Shown: positions 36,065 through 44,473 of the stretch, piece after piece | Layout of the letters: each line of letters opens with the position of its first letter | How positions within the stretch are numbered: position 1 is the first letter of the stretch | Source: Sinomonas sp. R1AF57 | GTDB taxonomy: Bacteria; Actinomycetota; Actinomycetes; Actinomycetales; Micrococcaceae | Direction: 5' to 3' | DNA length: 64,000 nucleotides | NCBI RefSeq assembly: GCF_002224485.1 | Contig: NZ_CP022463.1 | Span: 2,679,990-2,743,989 of the forward strand | The notes under the pieces: generated by a model | Databases searched by the model: none | Seen by the model: only the letters and a program-made list of their open reading frames with translations | What the model was told of the DNA's origin: nothing | Made by a program: the position numbers and the translations under genes

Positions 36065-36730
36065 CTAGTCTGCCGTCGCGTTGCAGGAAGCTGACGCGCT
36101 AGCACCGCTACCGGTGTTCTTGGCAACGCTCTTCCCATCGATGATGATCTCGCAAGAGACCGCGGCAGCCGTGTTCTTATAGTCAGAGGAATTCACGGAC
36201 ACTAGCGCGGACGTGAACCCGGTAGAAGAAATATCCTTCGTCCAGTCGGCCGAAACATCTGTCTGGCCCGTTCCGTCCGGCGCCCAATAGTGAACCGTCG
36301 CGGGAGCATTCGTAGTGACCTTGTACTCAATGGTGTGCTTCGCACTGGCCTGAGCCGAATACGTCTCAAGGCCTTTCGAGATGGCCTGCGACGCCGAAGA
36401 AATGGCAGTAGCCACCACGATGTTGACAACGATTGCGGAGATGAAGGCAACTACCGAAAGCGCCAGCCCGATGATCGCCATTGACTTACCGCCGCTGCGG
36501 CGGATAAGGGACACGACCGCGCAGACAATGCTGGCGATGGCCAAGGCAAACGCCACGAAATTCACCAGCGGAATGAAGCTGAAGATCAGAGCGAGCGCGC
36601 CGAGGACCAAAGCGATGATTGCGAGCGTCGAGGTGGGGCGGGACACTGGCGGCCCGTATGAGGGTCCAGGACCGGCGGGCATTCCGTAGTTACCGGGTCC
36701 GCTGACTGGAGGCGTCGGAGTCGTGGACAT
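36065..36730 (-). CDS. DUF4190-like membrane protein with exported C-terminal domain
   Basis: A 221-residue protein. The first 35 residues are proline/glycine-rich. Two transmembrane helices follow in the DUF4190 pattern (STLAIIALVLGALALIFSFIP, then FALAIASIVCAVVSLIRRSGGK), then a third helix near residues 85-108. The exported tail (HTIEYKVTTNAPATVHYWAPDGTGQTD, DWTKDISSTG) resembles the MmpS-type immunoglobulin-like domain. GC is clearly lower than in all neighbours, with many AT-ending codons, which suggests recent acquisition. It lies 142 bases ahead of the DUF4097-like gene. Function unknown. Confidence 0.72.
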   Translation of the reverse strand: MSTTPTPPVSGPGNYGMPAGPGPSYGPPVSRPTSTLAIIALVLGALALIFSFIPLVNFVAFALAIASIVCAVVSLIRRSGGKSMAIIGLALSVVAFISAIVVNIVVATAISSASQAISKGLETYSAQASAKHTIEYKVTTNAPATVHYWAPDGTGQTDVSADWTKDISSTGFTSALVSVNSSDYKNTAAAVSCEIIIDGKSVAKNTGSGASASASCNATAD

Positions 36731-36998
36731 GTCTTCCCCCTAGGAACCTTATGGATACGCCGCCGACGGCCCCACGCCGGCGGTCGGCTGTATCACAACT
36801 ATGGTGCTCCGGCGTCTGGGACGACACAACAACTTTTCAACATGGCCGCTGTTATCAACGACTGAAGTGGACTAGTCGGGATGCCCTAGGCCAGCGTTAC
36901 AGAGATGGTTATGGGGTCCCGTCCGGAGATCCGCCCGGGTCGTACCAACTCGCAGATGCAGACGCCGCCGCCACCGGCGAAGGTGGGCGGGCGCCGTC
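36731..36998. other. AT-richer intergenic stretch without a convincing gene
   Basis: The 268 bases upstream of the DUF4190-like gene share its lower GC. They contain one short inverted repeat (GCCGCCGAC... near 36770, partly matched by CCGGCGGTCGGC) and no ribosome-binding-site-led reading frame that looks conserved. It probably carries the promoter of the 36065-36730 gene and the junction of the foreign-looking segment with the repeat array. Confidence 0.5.
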
Positions 36999-37431
36999 GT
37001 GGTGTGGTTTCGACTCCGCTTCGCTGCGCTCAACCAGCGGCGGTTGAGCCGTGGTGTGGTTTCGACTCCGCTTCGCTCCGCTCAACCAGCGGCGGTTGAG
37101 CCGTGGTGTGGTTTCGACTCCGCTTCGCTCCGCTCAACCAGCGGCGCGGTTGAGTCGTGGTGTGGTTTCGACTCCGCTTCGCTCCGCTCAACCAGCGGCG
37201 CGGTTGAGTCGTGGTGTGGTTTCGACTCCGCTCCGCTCCGCTCAACCAGCGGCGCGGTTGAGTCGTGGTGTGGTTTCGACTCCGCTTCGCTCCGCTCAAC
37301 CAGCGGCGCGGTTGAGTCGTGGTGTGGTTTCGACTCCGCTTCGCTCAACCAGCGGCGGTTGAGCCGTGGTGTGGTTCCCACTCCGCTTCGCTCCGCTCAA
37401 CCAGCGGCGGTTGAGCGGAGCCGAAACCCTA
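36999..37431. repeat. Eight-unit palindromic repeat array behind cysN
   Basis: GTGGTGTGGTT begins a unit at 36999, 37051, 37103, 37157, 37211, 37265, 37319 and 37366, giving steps of 52, 52, 54, 54, 54, 54 and 47 bases. Each unit holds TTTCGACTCCGCTTCGCT and a stem CTCAACC-AGCGGC-GGTTGAG. The array ends in GGTTGAGCGGAGCCGAAACC, immediately touching the cysN stop codon at 37429-37431. Units 4-7 carry a 2-base GC addition in the loop. There are no unique spacers, so it is not CRISPR. Strong serial hairpins here would act as a terminator or RNA stabiliser for the cys operon. Confidence 0.93.
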
Positions 37432-38835
37432 GATCCAGTACCGCTCGTCCTCGGTGTCCCCGGGGTGCTGCCGGACCATGCCGGCGGCAAGGGTGTTGCC
37501 GTCCTGCGGGTCGACCACGAGGAACGCCCCGGTGCGGCGATGGGTCGCGTACGGCTCGAGCGGCAGCGGGGCGGCCAGACGGATCTGGACCTCGCCGATG
37601 TCGTTGAGCGCGAGCTCGGAGGCTGGCGCGACCGCGAACGTGTCGAGGTCCAGCTTGCCGCTGACGGCCCGCACGAGCCCGCGGACGGTCGAGGTCCCGT
37701 GCTTCACGAGCACCTTCGCGCCCTCGCGCAGCGGCTTCGAGGACAGCCACGCGAGCGACCCGTACAGGTCCGCCGTGCTCTCGGGGAGCGTCCCGGCGGC
37801 GGCGATCGTGTCGCCGCGGGAGACGTCGAACTCGTCGGCGAGGCGCAGCGCGACGGACTGCGGCGCGGCGGCCTCAGTCAGCGTCTGACCGGCGACGTCG
37901 ATCCCCACCACCGTGGTCTCGCGGGCGGCCTGGCCCGGGGTCACCACGGCGACGCGGTCGCCCACGCGCACGACGCCCTCGGTCACCTGGCCTGCGTACG
38001 CGCGGTAGTCGCGGAACGCCTCCTCGTCCAGGCCCGGCGCGAGCGCGCCCTGCGGCCGGATCACCGTCTGGACGGGGAAGCGGAACGCCTCATGCTCGTC
38101 GTCGAGCTCGTCCGTGCTCGGCAGCGACTCGAGCAGCTCGATGAGCGTCGGCCCCGAGTACCACGGGGTGCGGTCGGAGCGGTCCACGACGTTGTCGCCG
38201 TCGAGCGCGGACACCGGCACCGCCACGGCCTCGCGGAGGCCGAGCTCGGAAGCCAGCCGCGCGACGTCGGCCGCGATCTCGGTGTAGACGGACTCGGAGA
38301 AGTCGACGAGGTCGATCTTGTTCACCGCGACCACGACGTGCGGCACCCGCAGGAGCGCCGCGACGGAGAGGTGCCGCCGGGTCTGCTCGAGGACGCCCTT
38401 GCGCGCGTCGATGAGCAGCACGACGGCGTCGGCGGTGGAAGCGCCGGTGACCGTGTTCTTCGTGTACTGCACGTGGCCGGGGCAGTCCGCGAGGATGAAG
38501 GTGCGGCGGTCGGTCGCGAAGTAGCGGTAGGCGACGTCGATCGTGATGCCCTGCTCGCGCTCGGCGCGCAGGCCGTCAGTCAGCAGCGCGAGGTCCAGAC
38601 GGCGAGTTCCTTCGGCCTTCTCCCCGCCGAAGCCGCGCGCCTCGGAAGTCCGCGCGACGGCGTCGAGCTGGTCGGCGAGGATCGCCTTGGAGTCGTGCAG
38701 GAGCCTTCCGACCAGAGTGGACTTGCCGTCGTCGACGCTCCCGGCGGTCGCGAAGCGGAAGAGGGTGCCCTCGGTCAGGGTGGTCTCGGCAGCCTTGGTT
38801 TCGGCGAGCTCAGCCGGCGGAATCGGCGTGTTCAT
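37429..38835 (-). CDS. cysN: Sulfate adenylyltransferase subunit 1 (GTPase)
   Basis: A 468-residue GTPase subunit of ATP sulfurylase, which with CysD makes APS from sulfate and ATP. The G1 motif is GSVDDGKST at residues 32-40. G3 is DCPGHVQYTKN, and G4 is NKIDLVD. Elongation-factor-like barrel domains follow. No C-terminal APS kinase domain is fused, consistent with direct APS reduction by CysH. Its start overlaps the cysD stop by one base (TGATG). The stop codon abuts the palindromic repeat array. Confidence 0.96.
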   Translation of the reverse strand: MNTPIPPAELAETKAAETTLTEGTLFRFATAGSVDDGKSTLVGRLLHDSKAILADQLDAVARTSEARGFGGEKAEGTRRLDLALLTDGLRAEREQGITIDVAYRYFATDRRTFILADCPGHVQYTKNTVTGASTADAVVLLIDARKGVLEQTRRHLSVAALLRVPHVVVAVNKIDLVDFSESVYTEIAADVARLASELGLREAVAVPVSALDGDNVVDRSDRTPWYSGPTLIELLESLPSTDELDDEHEAFRFPVQTVIRPQGALAPGLDEEAFRDYRAYAGQVTEGVVRVGDRVAVVTPGQAARETTVVGIDVAGQTLTEAAAPQSVALRLADEFDVSRGDTIAAAGTLPESTADLYGSLAWLSSKPLREGAKVLVKHGTSTVRGLVRAVSGKLDLDTFAVAPASELALNDIGEVQIRLAAPLPLEPYATHRRTGAFLVVDPQDGNTLAAGMVRQHPGDTEDERYWI

Positions 38836-39800
38836 CAGAAGTACCCGTCCTTCTTGCGGTCTTCCATCGCCGCCTCGGAGATGCGGTCGTCCGCGCGGGT
38901 GGCCCCGCGCTCGGTGAGGGTCGACGCGGCGACCTCGCGCACGACGTCGGCCACGGTGTAGGCGTCCGAGAGCACGGCGCCGGTGCAGGACATGTCGCCC
39001 ACCGTGCGGTACCGCACGGTGCGCACGACGACGTCCTCCCCCTCGCGCGGCTGGCTCACCTCGCCGACGGCGCGCCACATCCCGTCCCGGACGAAGACGT
39101 CCCGGTCGTGGGCGTAGTAGATCGAGGGCAGCTCGATGTTCTCGCGCTCGATGTAGCGCCAGATGTCCAGCTCGGTCCAGTTGCTGATGGGGAACGCACG
39201 CACGTGCTGGCCCACGGTGTGGCGGCCGTTGTACAGGTTCCACAGCTCGGGGCGCTGGTTGCGCGGGTCCCACTGGCCGAACTCGTCGCGTAGGGACAGG
39301 ATGCGCTCCTTGGCGCGGGCCTTGTCCTCGTCGCGGCGGCCGCCTCCGAACACGGCGTCGAACCGGTTGCGCTCAATGGCGTCCAGGAGCGGGACGGTCT
39401 GGAGCGGGTTGCGCGTGCCGTCGGCGCGCTCGGCGAGCTCGCCGCGGTCGATGAACTCCTGCACGGAGCCGACCACGAGCTTGAGCCCGAGCCGGGCCAC
39501 GGTGCGGTCGCGGAAGTCCAGGACCTCGGGGAAGTTGTGGCCCGTGTCCACGTGCAGGACAGGGAACGGGATCTTCCCTGGCCAGAACGCCTTCGCCGCG
39601 AGGTGCAGCATCACGACGGAGTCCTTGCCGCCGGAGAACAGCATCGCGGGGCGCTCGAACTCGGCGACGACCTCGCGGATGATGTGGATCGACTCGGCCT
39701 CGAGGGCGTCGAGGAGGGGCAGCGCCCGGGGGTTGAGCGGGGCCGAAACCCCATTCTGGCTTCGGGCCGGCTCGACCAGCGTTTCTGTCGTGATGCTCAT
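38835..39800 (-). CDS. cysD: Sulfate adenylyltransferase subunit 2
   Basis: A 321-residue catalytic subunit of ATP sulfurylase. The PP-loop ATP pyrophosphatase motif SGGKDS lies at residues 56-61. HVDTGHNFPE, GGGRRDEDKARAKERI and PISNWTELDIWRYI are diagnostic. The C-terminus RKKDGYF is the family ending. Residues about 9-25 (EPARSQNGVSAPLNPR) are encoded by a half-copy of the palindromic repeat found behind cysN and in cysH, and they precede the conserved start of the fold. It overlaps cysH by 4 bases. Confidence 0.96.
   Translation of the reverse strand: MSITTETLVEPARSQNGVSAPLNPRALPLLDALEAESIHIIREVVAEFERPAMLFSGGKDSVVMLHLAAKAFWPGKIPFPVLHVDTGHNFPEVLDFRDRTVARLGLKLVVGSVQEFIDRGELAERADGTRNPLQTVPLLDAIERNRFDAVFGGGRRDEDKARAKERILSLRDEFGQWDPRNQRPELWNLYNGRHTVGQHVRAFPISNWTELDIWRYIERENIELPSIYYAHDRDVFVRDGMWRAVGEVSQPREGEDVVVRTVRYRTVGDMSCTGAVLSDAYTVADVVREVAASTLTERGATRADDRISEAAMEDRKKDGYF
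39730..39780. repeat. Palindromic-repeat-like segment inside cysD
   Basis: GGTTGAGCGGGGCCGAAACC at 39731-39750 differs by a single base from the unit end that touches cysN (GGTTGAGCGGAGCCGAAACC). A diverged second arm GGCTTCGGGCCGGCTCGACC follows at 39758-39777. It encodes residues about 9-25 of CysD in frame. Confidence 0.65.
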
Positions 39801-40609
39801 ACGTGGAGTCCGCATTCTGTCTTGTCGGAGCCGGACCAGCGGCCGGCTCGGGGGTCTTCTCCGGGGGCGACGGCGCGGGTACAGGGCGCGCAGCCGATGG
39901 AGGGGTAGCCCTGGGCAAGGAGGGGATTGACGGGCAGGAGGTTGTCCTCGGAGTACTGCACGAGCGCTTCGAAGGACCACGGGGCGACGGGGTTGACCTT
40001 GACGAGGCCGTTCTTCTCGTCCCACGTCACGAGCGACGTGTTCGTGCGCGTGGGGGCCTCGTCGCGGCGCACGCCCGTGAACCACAGCTCGTAGCCTGCG
40101 AGCGAGCGGTGCAGCGGCTCGACCTTGCGCAGGGCGCAGCAGCGGCCGGGGTCGCGGGCGAAGAGGTTTTTGCCCTCAGCGGCGTCCTGTTCGGCGACGG
40201 TCTGCTTCGGCGTCACGTCGACGATGGTGACGCGCAGGTTCTCGGCCACCTCGTTGCGGGTCTGGTACGTCTCCGGGAAGTGGTAGCCGGTGTCGAGGAA
40301 GAGGACGTCGACGCCCGGGAGCTGGTCCGCGACGAGGGCGGGCAGCACGGCGTCGGCCATCGAACAGGCGACGGCGGTCGCCTCCACCGCGAAGTTCCTC
40401 GCCACCCAGCCGATCACCTCCTCGGCGGACGCGTCCCAGCCGAGCGCGGCGGCGCCGGCCTCGGCCAGGGCCTTGAGCTCCTCGGCCGAGCGGCGGTTGA
40501 GCGCAGCCGAAACCCGGGGTTTCGGCTCCGCTTCTGCGTCTCGACTTCGCTTCGCTTCGCTCGACGAACGCCGCTCAACCACCGGAGTCGGAACCTGCTC
40601 GGTGCTCAC
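39797..40609 (-). CDS. cysH: Adenylylsulfate (APS) reductase, assimilatory
   Basis: A 270-residue reductase that turns APS into sulfite with thioredoxin as donor. The nucleotide site includes VLFLDTGYHFPETY. Cysteines C157-C158 (GRCCALRK) and C240/C243 (GCAPCTR) match the 4Fe-4S ligands of APS-type enzymes. KTECGLH near the C-terminus carries the catalytic cysteine C266. Residues about 10-40 are encoded by an inserted palindromic repeat and look unstructured (VVERRSSSEAKRSRDAEAEP). The fold proper begins near residue 41. The GTG start overlaps the sulfite reductase stop by 4 bases. Confidence 0.95.
   Translation of the reverse strand: MSTEQVPTPVVERRSSSEAKRSRDAEAEPKPRVSAALNRRSAEELKALAEAGAAALGWDASAEEVIGWVARNFAVEATAVACSMADAVLPALVADQLPGVDVLFLDTGYHFPETYQTRNEVAENLRVTIVDVTPKQTVAEQDAAEGKNLFARDPGRCCALRKVEPLHRSLAGYELWFTGVRRDEAPTRTNTSLVTWDEKNGLVKVNPVAPWSFEALVQYSEDNLLPVNPLLAQGYPSIGCAPCTRAVAPGEDPRAGRWSGSDKTECGLHV
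40492..40585. repeat. Complete palindromic repeat inserted in frame within cysH
   Basis: The segment runs from GGTTGAGCGCAGCCGAAACC at 40495-40514, through its inverse GGTTTCGGCTCCGCT at 40518, to CGCTCAACC ending at 40580. It includes TCGACTTCGCTTCGCTTCGC, as in the array behind cysN. It is a double-armed version of the same element, read through as codons 10-40 of cysH without stop or frameshift. Confidence 0.8.
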
Positions 40610-42363
40610 TGGAGTGCCTCTTCCTCGGCCGCGAGGGCCCACTCGGCGAACGTCTGGTTCTCGTCGGCGCGGTCCGCAAGGAACCGGCGGGTGACGCGCT
40701 CGACGTAGTCCGGCAGGTCCTCGGCCGTGACCTTGAGGCCTCGCACGGTGCGGCCGGTACCGGCCTCCTCGCGGGTGTCGGAGGCGAGGCCGCCGCCGAG
40801 GTGGACCTGGAAGCCCGGGGTCTGCCCGCCGTTGCCGTCGGGGAGGAGCTGGCCCTTGAGGCCGATGTCCGCCGTCTGGATGCGGGCGCAGGAGTTCGGG
40901 CAGCCGTTGACGTGCAGTGTCAGGGGCCGCAGGAGCTGGTTCGCACCGGCGTCGCCGGCGAAGCGCTTCTCGAGCTCGGCGATCGCCTCGGTCGCGGTGT
41001 CCTTCGTGTCCACGATCGCGAGCTTGCAGAACTCGATGCCGGTGCACGCGATGGTCGAGCGGCGCCACGGGCTCGGGTTCGCATACAGCCCGAGCTCCTC
41101 GAGGCCGGCGACGAGCGAGTCCACGCGGTCCTGATCGACGTCGAGCACCACGATCTTCTGGTGGGGAGTGGTGCGCAGCCGGGCGGAGCCGTGGGCCTCG
41201 ATGAGGTCGGCGAGCTTGACGAGCACATCGCCGGAGACACGACCCACGGTCGGCGTCGCGCCGATGTAGAAGCGCCCGTCCTTCTGGCGGTGCACGCCCA
41301 CGTGGTCCCCCGGCGTCGTGGGCGTCTCGGCGGCGGGGCCGTCCGGAAGCGGCGCGGAGAGGTACTCGGTCTCGAGGACCTCGCGGAACTTCTCGGCGCC
41401 CCAGTCCGCCACGAGGTACTTGAGGCGGGCGCGGTTGCGCAGGCGCCGGTAGCCGTAGTCGCGGAAGATGCTCGTCACGCCGACCCACACCTCGGCAGCC
41501 CGCGAAGGCTCGACGAACGCGCCGAGGCGGACGGCGAGGTGCGCCGACGTCGAGAGCCCGCCGCCGACCCACAGGTCGTAGCCGGGGCCGAGCTCCGGGT
41601 GCACGACGCCGATGAGGGCGAAGTCGTTGATCTCGTGGACCACGTCCTGGGACGGGTGGCCGGTGATGGCGGTCTTGTACTTGCGCGGGAGGTTCGCGAA
41701 GGAGTCGTCGCCGATGTAGCGGTCCGCGATCTCGCGGATCTGCGGGGTCGGGTCGAGGATCTCGTCGGCGGCGATCCCCGCGACCGGGGAGCCCAGGATG
41801 ACGCGGGGGACGTCGCCGCACGCCTCGGTGGTGCGCAGGCCCACCGACTCGAGGCGGCGCCAGATCTCCGGGACGTTCTCGATCTCGACCCAGTGCAGCT
41901 GGATGTTCTGCCGGTCGGTGATGTCCGCGGTGCCGCGGGCGAAGTCGCGGGAGATCCCGCCGATGACGCGCAGCTGCTCGGTGGTGAGCGCGCCGCCGTC
42001 GATCCGGACGCGCATCATGAAGTAGCGGTCCTCGAGCTCGTGCGGCTCGAGCGTGGCGGTCTTCCCGCCGTCGATCCCGGGCTTGCGCTGGGTGTAGAGG
42101 CCCCACCAGCGGAAGCGGCCGTGGAGGTCCGTCGGGTCGATCGAGTCGAACCCGCCCGCTGCGTAGGTCGACTCGATCCGCTCGCGGACGCTGAGGCCGC
42201 CGTCCTCCTGCTTCCACACCTCGTTGGAGTTCAGCGGAGCGGTGCCGTCCACCTTCCACTGCCCGTTCGGCTTGGCGGCGCGGGGACGCGCAGGCCGTGC
42301 CGTCTCGGCGCGAGCGGGGCGCTCGGTGCCGGCGGTGCGTGCGGGTGCAGCAGTCTCAGTCAT
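40606..42363 (-). CDS. Ferredoxin-dependent sulfite (nitrite) reductase, siroheme
   Basis: A 585-residue siroheme and 4Fe-4S enzyme that reduces sulfite to sulfide with six electrons. The two half-domains are visible (RFRWWGLYTQRKPGIDGG near residue 85, and FYIGATPTVGRVSG in the second). The cluster ligands are CTGIEFC near residue 440 and NGCPNSCAR near residue 485. The long N-tail (about 40 residues, Ala/Arg/Thr-rich) looks disordered. The operon with cysH-cysD-cysN argues for sulfite rather than nitrite as substrate. The ATG at 42363 is preferred because upstream residues do not look like protein. Confidence 0.94.
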   Translation of the reverse strand: MTETAAPARTAGTERPARAETARPARPRAAKPNGQWKVDGTAPLNSNEVWKQEDGGLSVRERIESTYAAGGFDSIDPTDLHGRFRWWGLYTQRKPGIDGGKTATLEPHELEDRYFMMRVRIDGGALTTEQLRVIGGISRDFARGTADITDRQNIQLHWVEIENVPEIWRRLESVGLRTTEACGDVPRVILGSPVAGIAADEILDPTPQIREIADRYIGDDSFANLPRKYKTAITGHPSQDVVHEINDFALIGVVHPELGPGYDLWVGGGLSTSAHLAVRLGAFVEPSRAAEVWVGVTSIFRDYGYRRLRNRARLKYLVADWGAEKFREVLETEYLSAPLPDGPAAETPTTPGDHVGVHRQKDGRFYIGATPTVGRVSGDVLVKLADLIEAHGSARLRTTPHQKIVVLDVDQDRVDSLVAGLEELGLYANPSPWRRSTIACTGIEFCKLAIVDTKDTATEAIAELEKRFAGDAGANQLLRPLTLHVNGCPNSCARIQTADIGLKGQLLPDGNGGQTPGFQVHLGGGLASDTREEAGTGRTVRGLKVTAEDLPDYVERVTRRFLADRADENQTFAEWALAAEEEALQ

Positions 42364-42474
42364 GCCTTCGAGGGTACGGAGCCTCCTCGGCGCGTCCCTA
42401 GGCCACTGCAACGCGCGGTCACGAGAGGACACATTTCGTCGCACTCGCGCGCAACATCGCGGGAAAGGCTTGAC

Positions 42475-43683
42475 TCACTTCCCGCTGAACGAGGTCCACG
42501 GGTGGGTCGCACCGTAGCGCATGAGCCACACGGCCAGCCCCGCGCACACCGCGTACCCGGCGCCCACGGCGAGCCACCCGGCGTCGAACGTTCCCGTCGC
42601 GTCGGCGAGCACGCCCATCATGAGCGGGCCGAGCGCGAAGCCCGTGTACATCCCGGCCGCGAGGACGCCCGACGCCGCGCCGATACGCTCGCGGGGCACG
42701 ACGACGAGCACGGCCGCGTTCATGATGACGTTCGCCCCCAGCACGGTCGCCCCGTGCAGGGCCACACCGACCCACAGGAGCGCCGGCACGTCCCACGCAC
42801 CGGCCGCGAGCAGGCAGAGCACACCCACGATGGCCCCCGCCGCGAGAGTGAGGAGCAGCACCGACGGCCGTGCTCCGAGGGCCATCCGCCGCCCCCAGAC
42901 GATGCGGGAGGAGACGCCCACGATCCCGGAGACGCCGGCCGCGGCCCCCGCGAGGACGAGGGGGAAGTCCAGCTCGCGCACGGCGAAGAGCGGCAGGTAG
43001 ACATTGGTGGCCTGCATGCCCATGCCCGCGAAGAAGGCGAACCCGGCGAAGAGCCAGACCGGGAACGGGAGTCGGCCGCCGTGGGCGCGCGCCGCCGTCG
43101 TGCGCGCTGCGGCGGAGTCCCCCGGCACTGTGGCGAGCCCGTACGCGAGGAGGGCCGCCGCGATCACGGCGGTGAGGCCGAACGACCACTGCCAGCCCAG
43201 CCACAGGGCGACCGCCGGGAAGAACAGGCCGGCGAACAGCTGGCTCGCCTGCACCCCGGACTGCTTGATGCCGATCCAGCCGGGCCGCTTCGCCTGCGGG
43301 ACCGAGGCGACGATGACCCGGTTTGTGGTCGGATTGGAGATCGCCTGCGACGGGCCGGCGAGGATGACCGCGACGAGCAGCACCCAGAAGCTGTGGGCGA
43401 GCGCCGCGATCACGAGCGCGAGCACGGTGCCGCCGAAGATCAGGACCAGCTGCGTGCGGGTCGTCGCGCGGTCGCTGAGCCGGCCGAGGGAGAAGCTGCT
43501 CACGGCCGCCGACGCGAAGACGGCCCCCGCCAGGAGGCCGAACTGCGACTGGGTGATGCCGAGGTCGGCGATGATGAGCGGGCTGAGCGCGCTCATGCCG
43601 TAGTTGAGCAGCGGGCCGACCCCCATGGCGCAGACGAGGACGAACAGGAGGGCCGCGGACGGCCCCTTGGTCTGCTGCGTCAC
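42475..43683 (-). CDS. MFS transporter in the sulfate assimilation locus
   Basis: A 402-residue 12-helix major facilitator carrier. It opens MGVGPLLNYGMSALSPLIIADLGITQSQFGLLAGA, and the loop 2-3 motif reads GRLSDRATTR. It belongs to the CynX/NarK-like group that moves small anions or organic acids. The GTG start overlaps the chelatase stop by 4 bases, and sir starts about 110 bases downstream. Position suggests sulfate, sulfite or a related anion, but this is inference. Confidence 0.85.
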   Translation of the reverse strand: MTQQTKGPSAALLFVLVCAMGVGPLLNYGMSALSPLIIADLGITQSQFGLLAGAVFASAAVSSFSLGRLSDRATTRTQLVLIFGGTVLALVIAALAHSFWVLLVAVILAGPSQAISNPTTNRVIVASVPQAKRPGWIGIKQSGVQASQLFAGLFFPAVALWLGWQWSFGLTAVIAAALLAYGLATVPGDSAAARTTAARAHGGRLPFPVWLFAGFAFFAGMGMQATNVYLPLFAVRELDFPLVLAGAAAGVSGIVGVSSRIVWGRRMALGARPSVLLLTLAAGAIVGVLCLLAAGAWDVPALLWVGVALHGATVLGANVIMNAAVLVVVPRERIGAASGVLAAGMYTGFALGPLMMGVLADATGTFDAGWLAVGAGYAVCAGLAVWLMRYGATHPWTSFSGK

Positions 43684-44402
43684 CTCGCCTCCGCGATGGC
43701 CGCGTCGTAGCGGTCGAGGGCGATCTGCGCGATGACCTCCGAGGGCAGCAGCGGCGCCGTGACGGCGTCCGCCCCGGCCTTGGCGAGCTGGTCGTGGAAG
43801 TAGCCCGGCGCAAGGAGGTAGGACGCGATGACGACGCGCACGCCGTCGCCCGCCGTGCCGTCCGCGGCGGTGGTGGCCTCCTCGGCGCGCAGCTCGGCGA
43901 CGGCCTCGGGGACGGTCGGGGAGGCGCTGGCCCCGTAGCCCGGCAGGATGCGGTTCGGGATGCGGTGCCGGAGCATGTCGGCGAGGCGCTCGACGTCCGC
44001 CGCCGCCTCGGGGTTGCTCGACCCGGCGGCGGCGAGCACGACGGCGTCGTCCGCTCCCAGCCCCGCCTCGCCGAGGCGCTGGGCGAGGAGGCCGGCGAGC
44101 CGCTCGTCGGGGCCCAGCGGGCCCGCGCTCAGGGTGCCGGGCCGGGAGGCGGCGGCCTTCGCGATGTCGACGCGCACGTGGTACCCGACGCTGAGCAGGA
44201 GGGGCACGACGACGGCGCGCGCCCCCTCGGGGAGGCCCGCCACCACCTCGGGAAGCTCGGGGCCGTGCACATCCACGTAGGCGTCGAGCACAGACAGCTC
44301 CGGGCGTGCCGCGCGGATCTGGTCGACGGCCGCGAGGATGGCCGCCCGCCCCTCCGCACTGCTGGTGCCGTGGGCGCACGCCACGAGGATGTCTTGGGTC
44401 AT
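43680..44402 (-). CDS. Sirohydrochlorin chelatase, CbiX family
   Basis: A 240-residue chelatase with two CbiX half-domains. The first has LVACAHGTSSAEGRAAI, with the metal-site histidine near residue 11, and VVVPLLLSVGYHVRVDI near residue 70. The second has VVLAAAGSSNPEA and VVIASYLLAPGYFHDQL. Inserting iron into sirohydrochlorin completes siroheme for the downstream sulfite reductase. It is the first gene of the cluster and divergent from a SUKH-like gene. Confidence 0.92.
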   Translation of the reverse strand: MTQDILVACAHGTSSAEGRAAILAAVDQIRAARPELSVLDAYVDVHGPELPEVVAGLPEGARAVVVPLLLSVGYHVRVDIAKAAASRPGTLSAGPLGPDERLAGLLAQRLGEAGLGADDAVVLAAAGSSNPEAAADVERLADMLRHRIPNRILPGYGASASPTVPEAVAELRAEEATTAADGTAGDGVRVVIASYLLAPGYFHDQLAKAGADAVTAPLLPSEVIAQIALDRYDAAIAEAR

Positions 44403-44473
44403 GGGGGGAGCCTACTCCCGGGGCTGTTTACGCCGCCGAAACGTGCGCCGGGGGCGCGACTAGGATGAGCAGC

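Noticed and set aside
36999-37431. CRISPR array
   Set aside because: The whole unit is repeated, with no unique spacers, the pitch varies from 47 to 54, and no cas genes are nearby.
36751-37607. Short open frames running through the repeat array on both strands
   Set aside because: They encode only the translated repeat (such as WCGFDSASLRSTSG) and have no ribosome-binding site or conserved part outside it.
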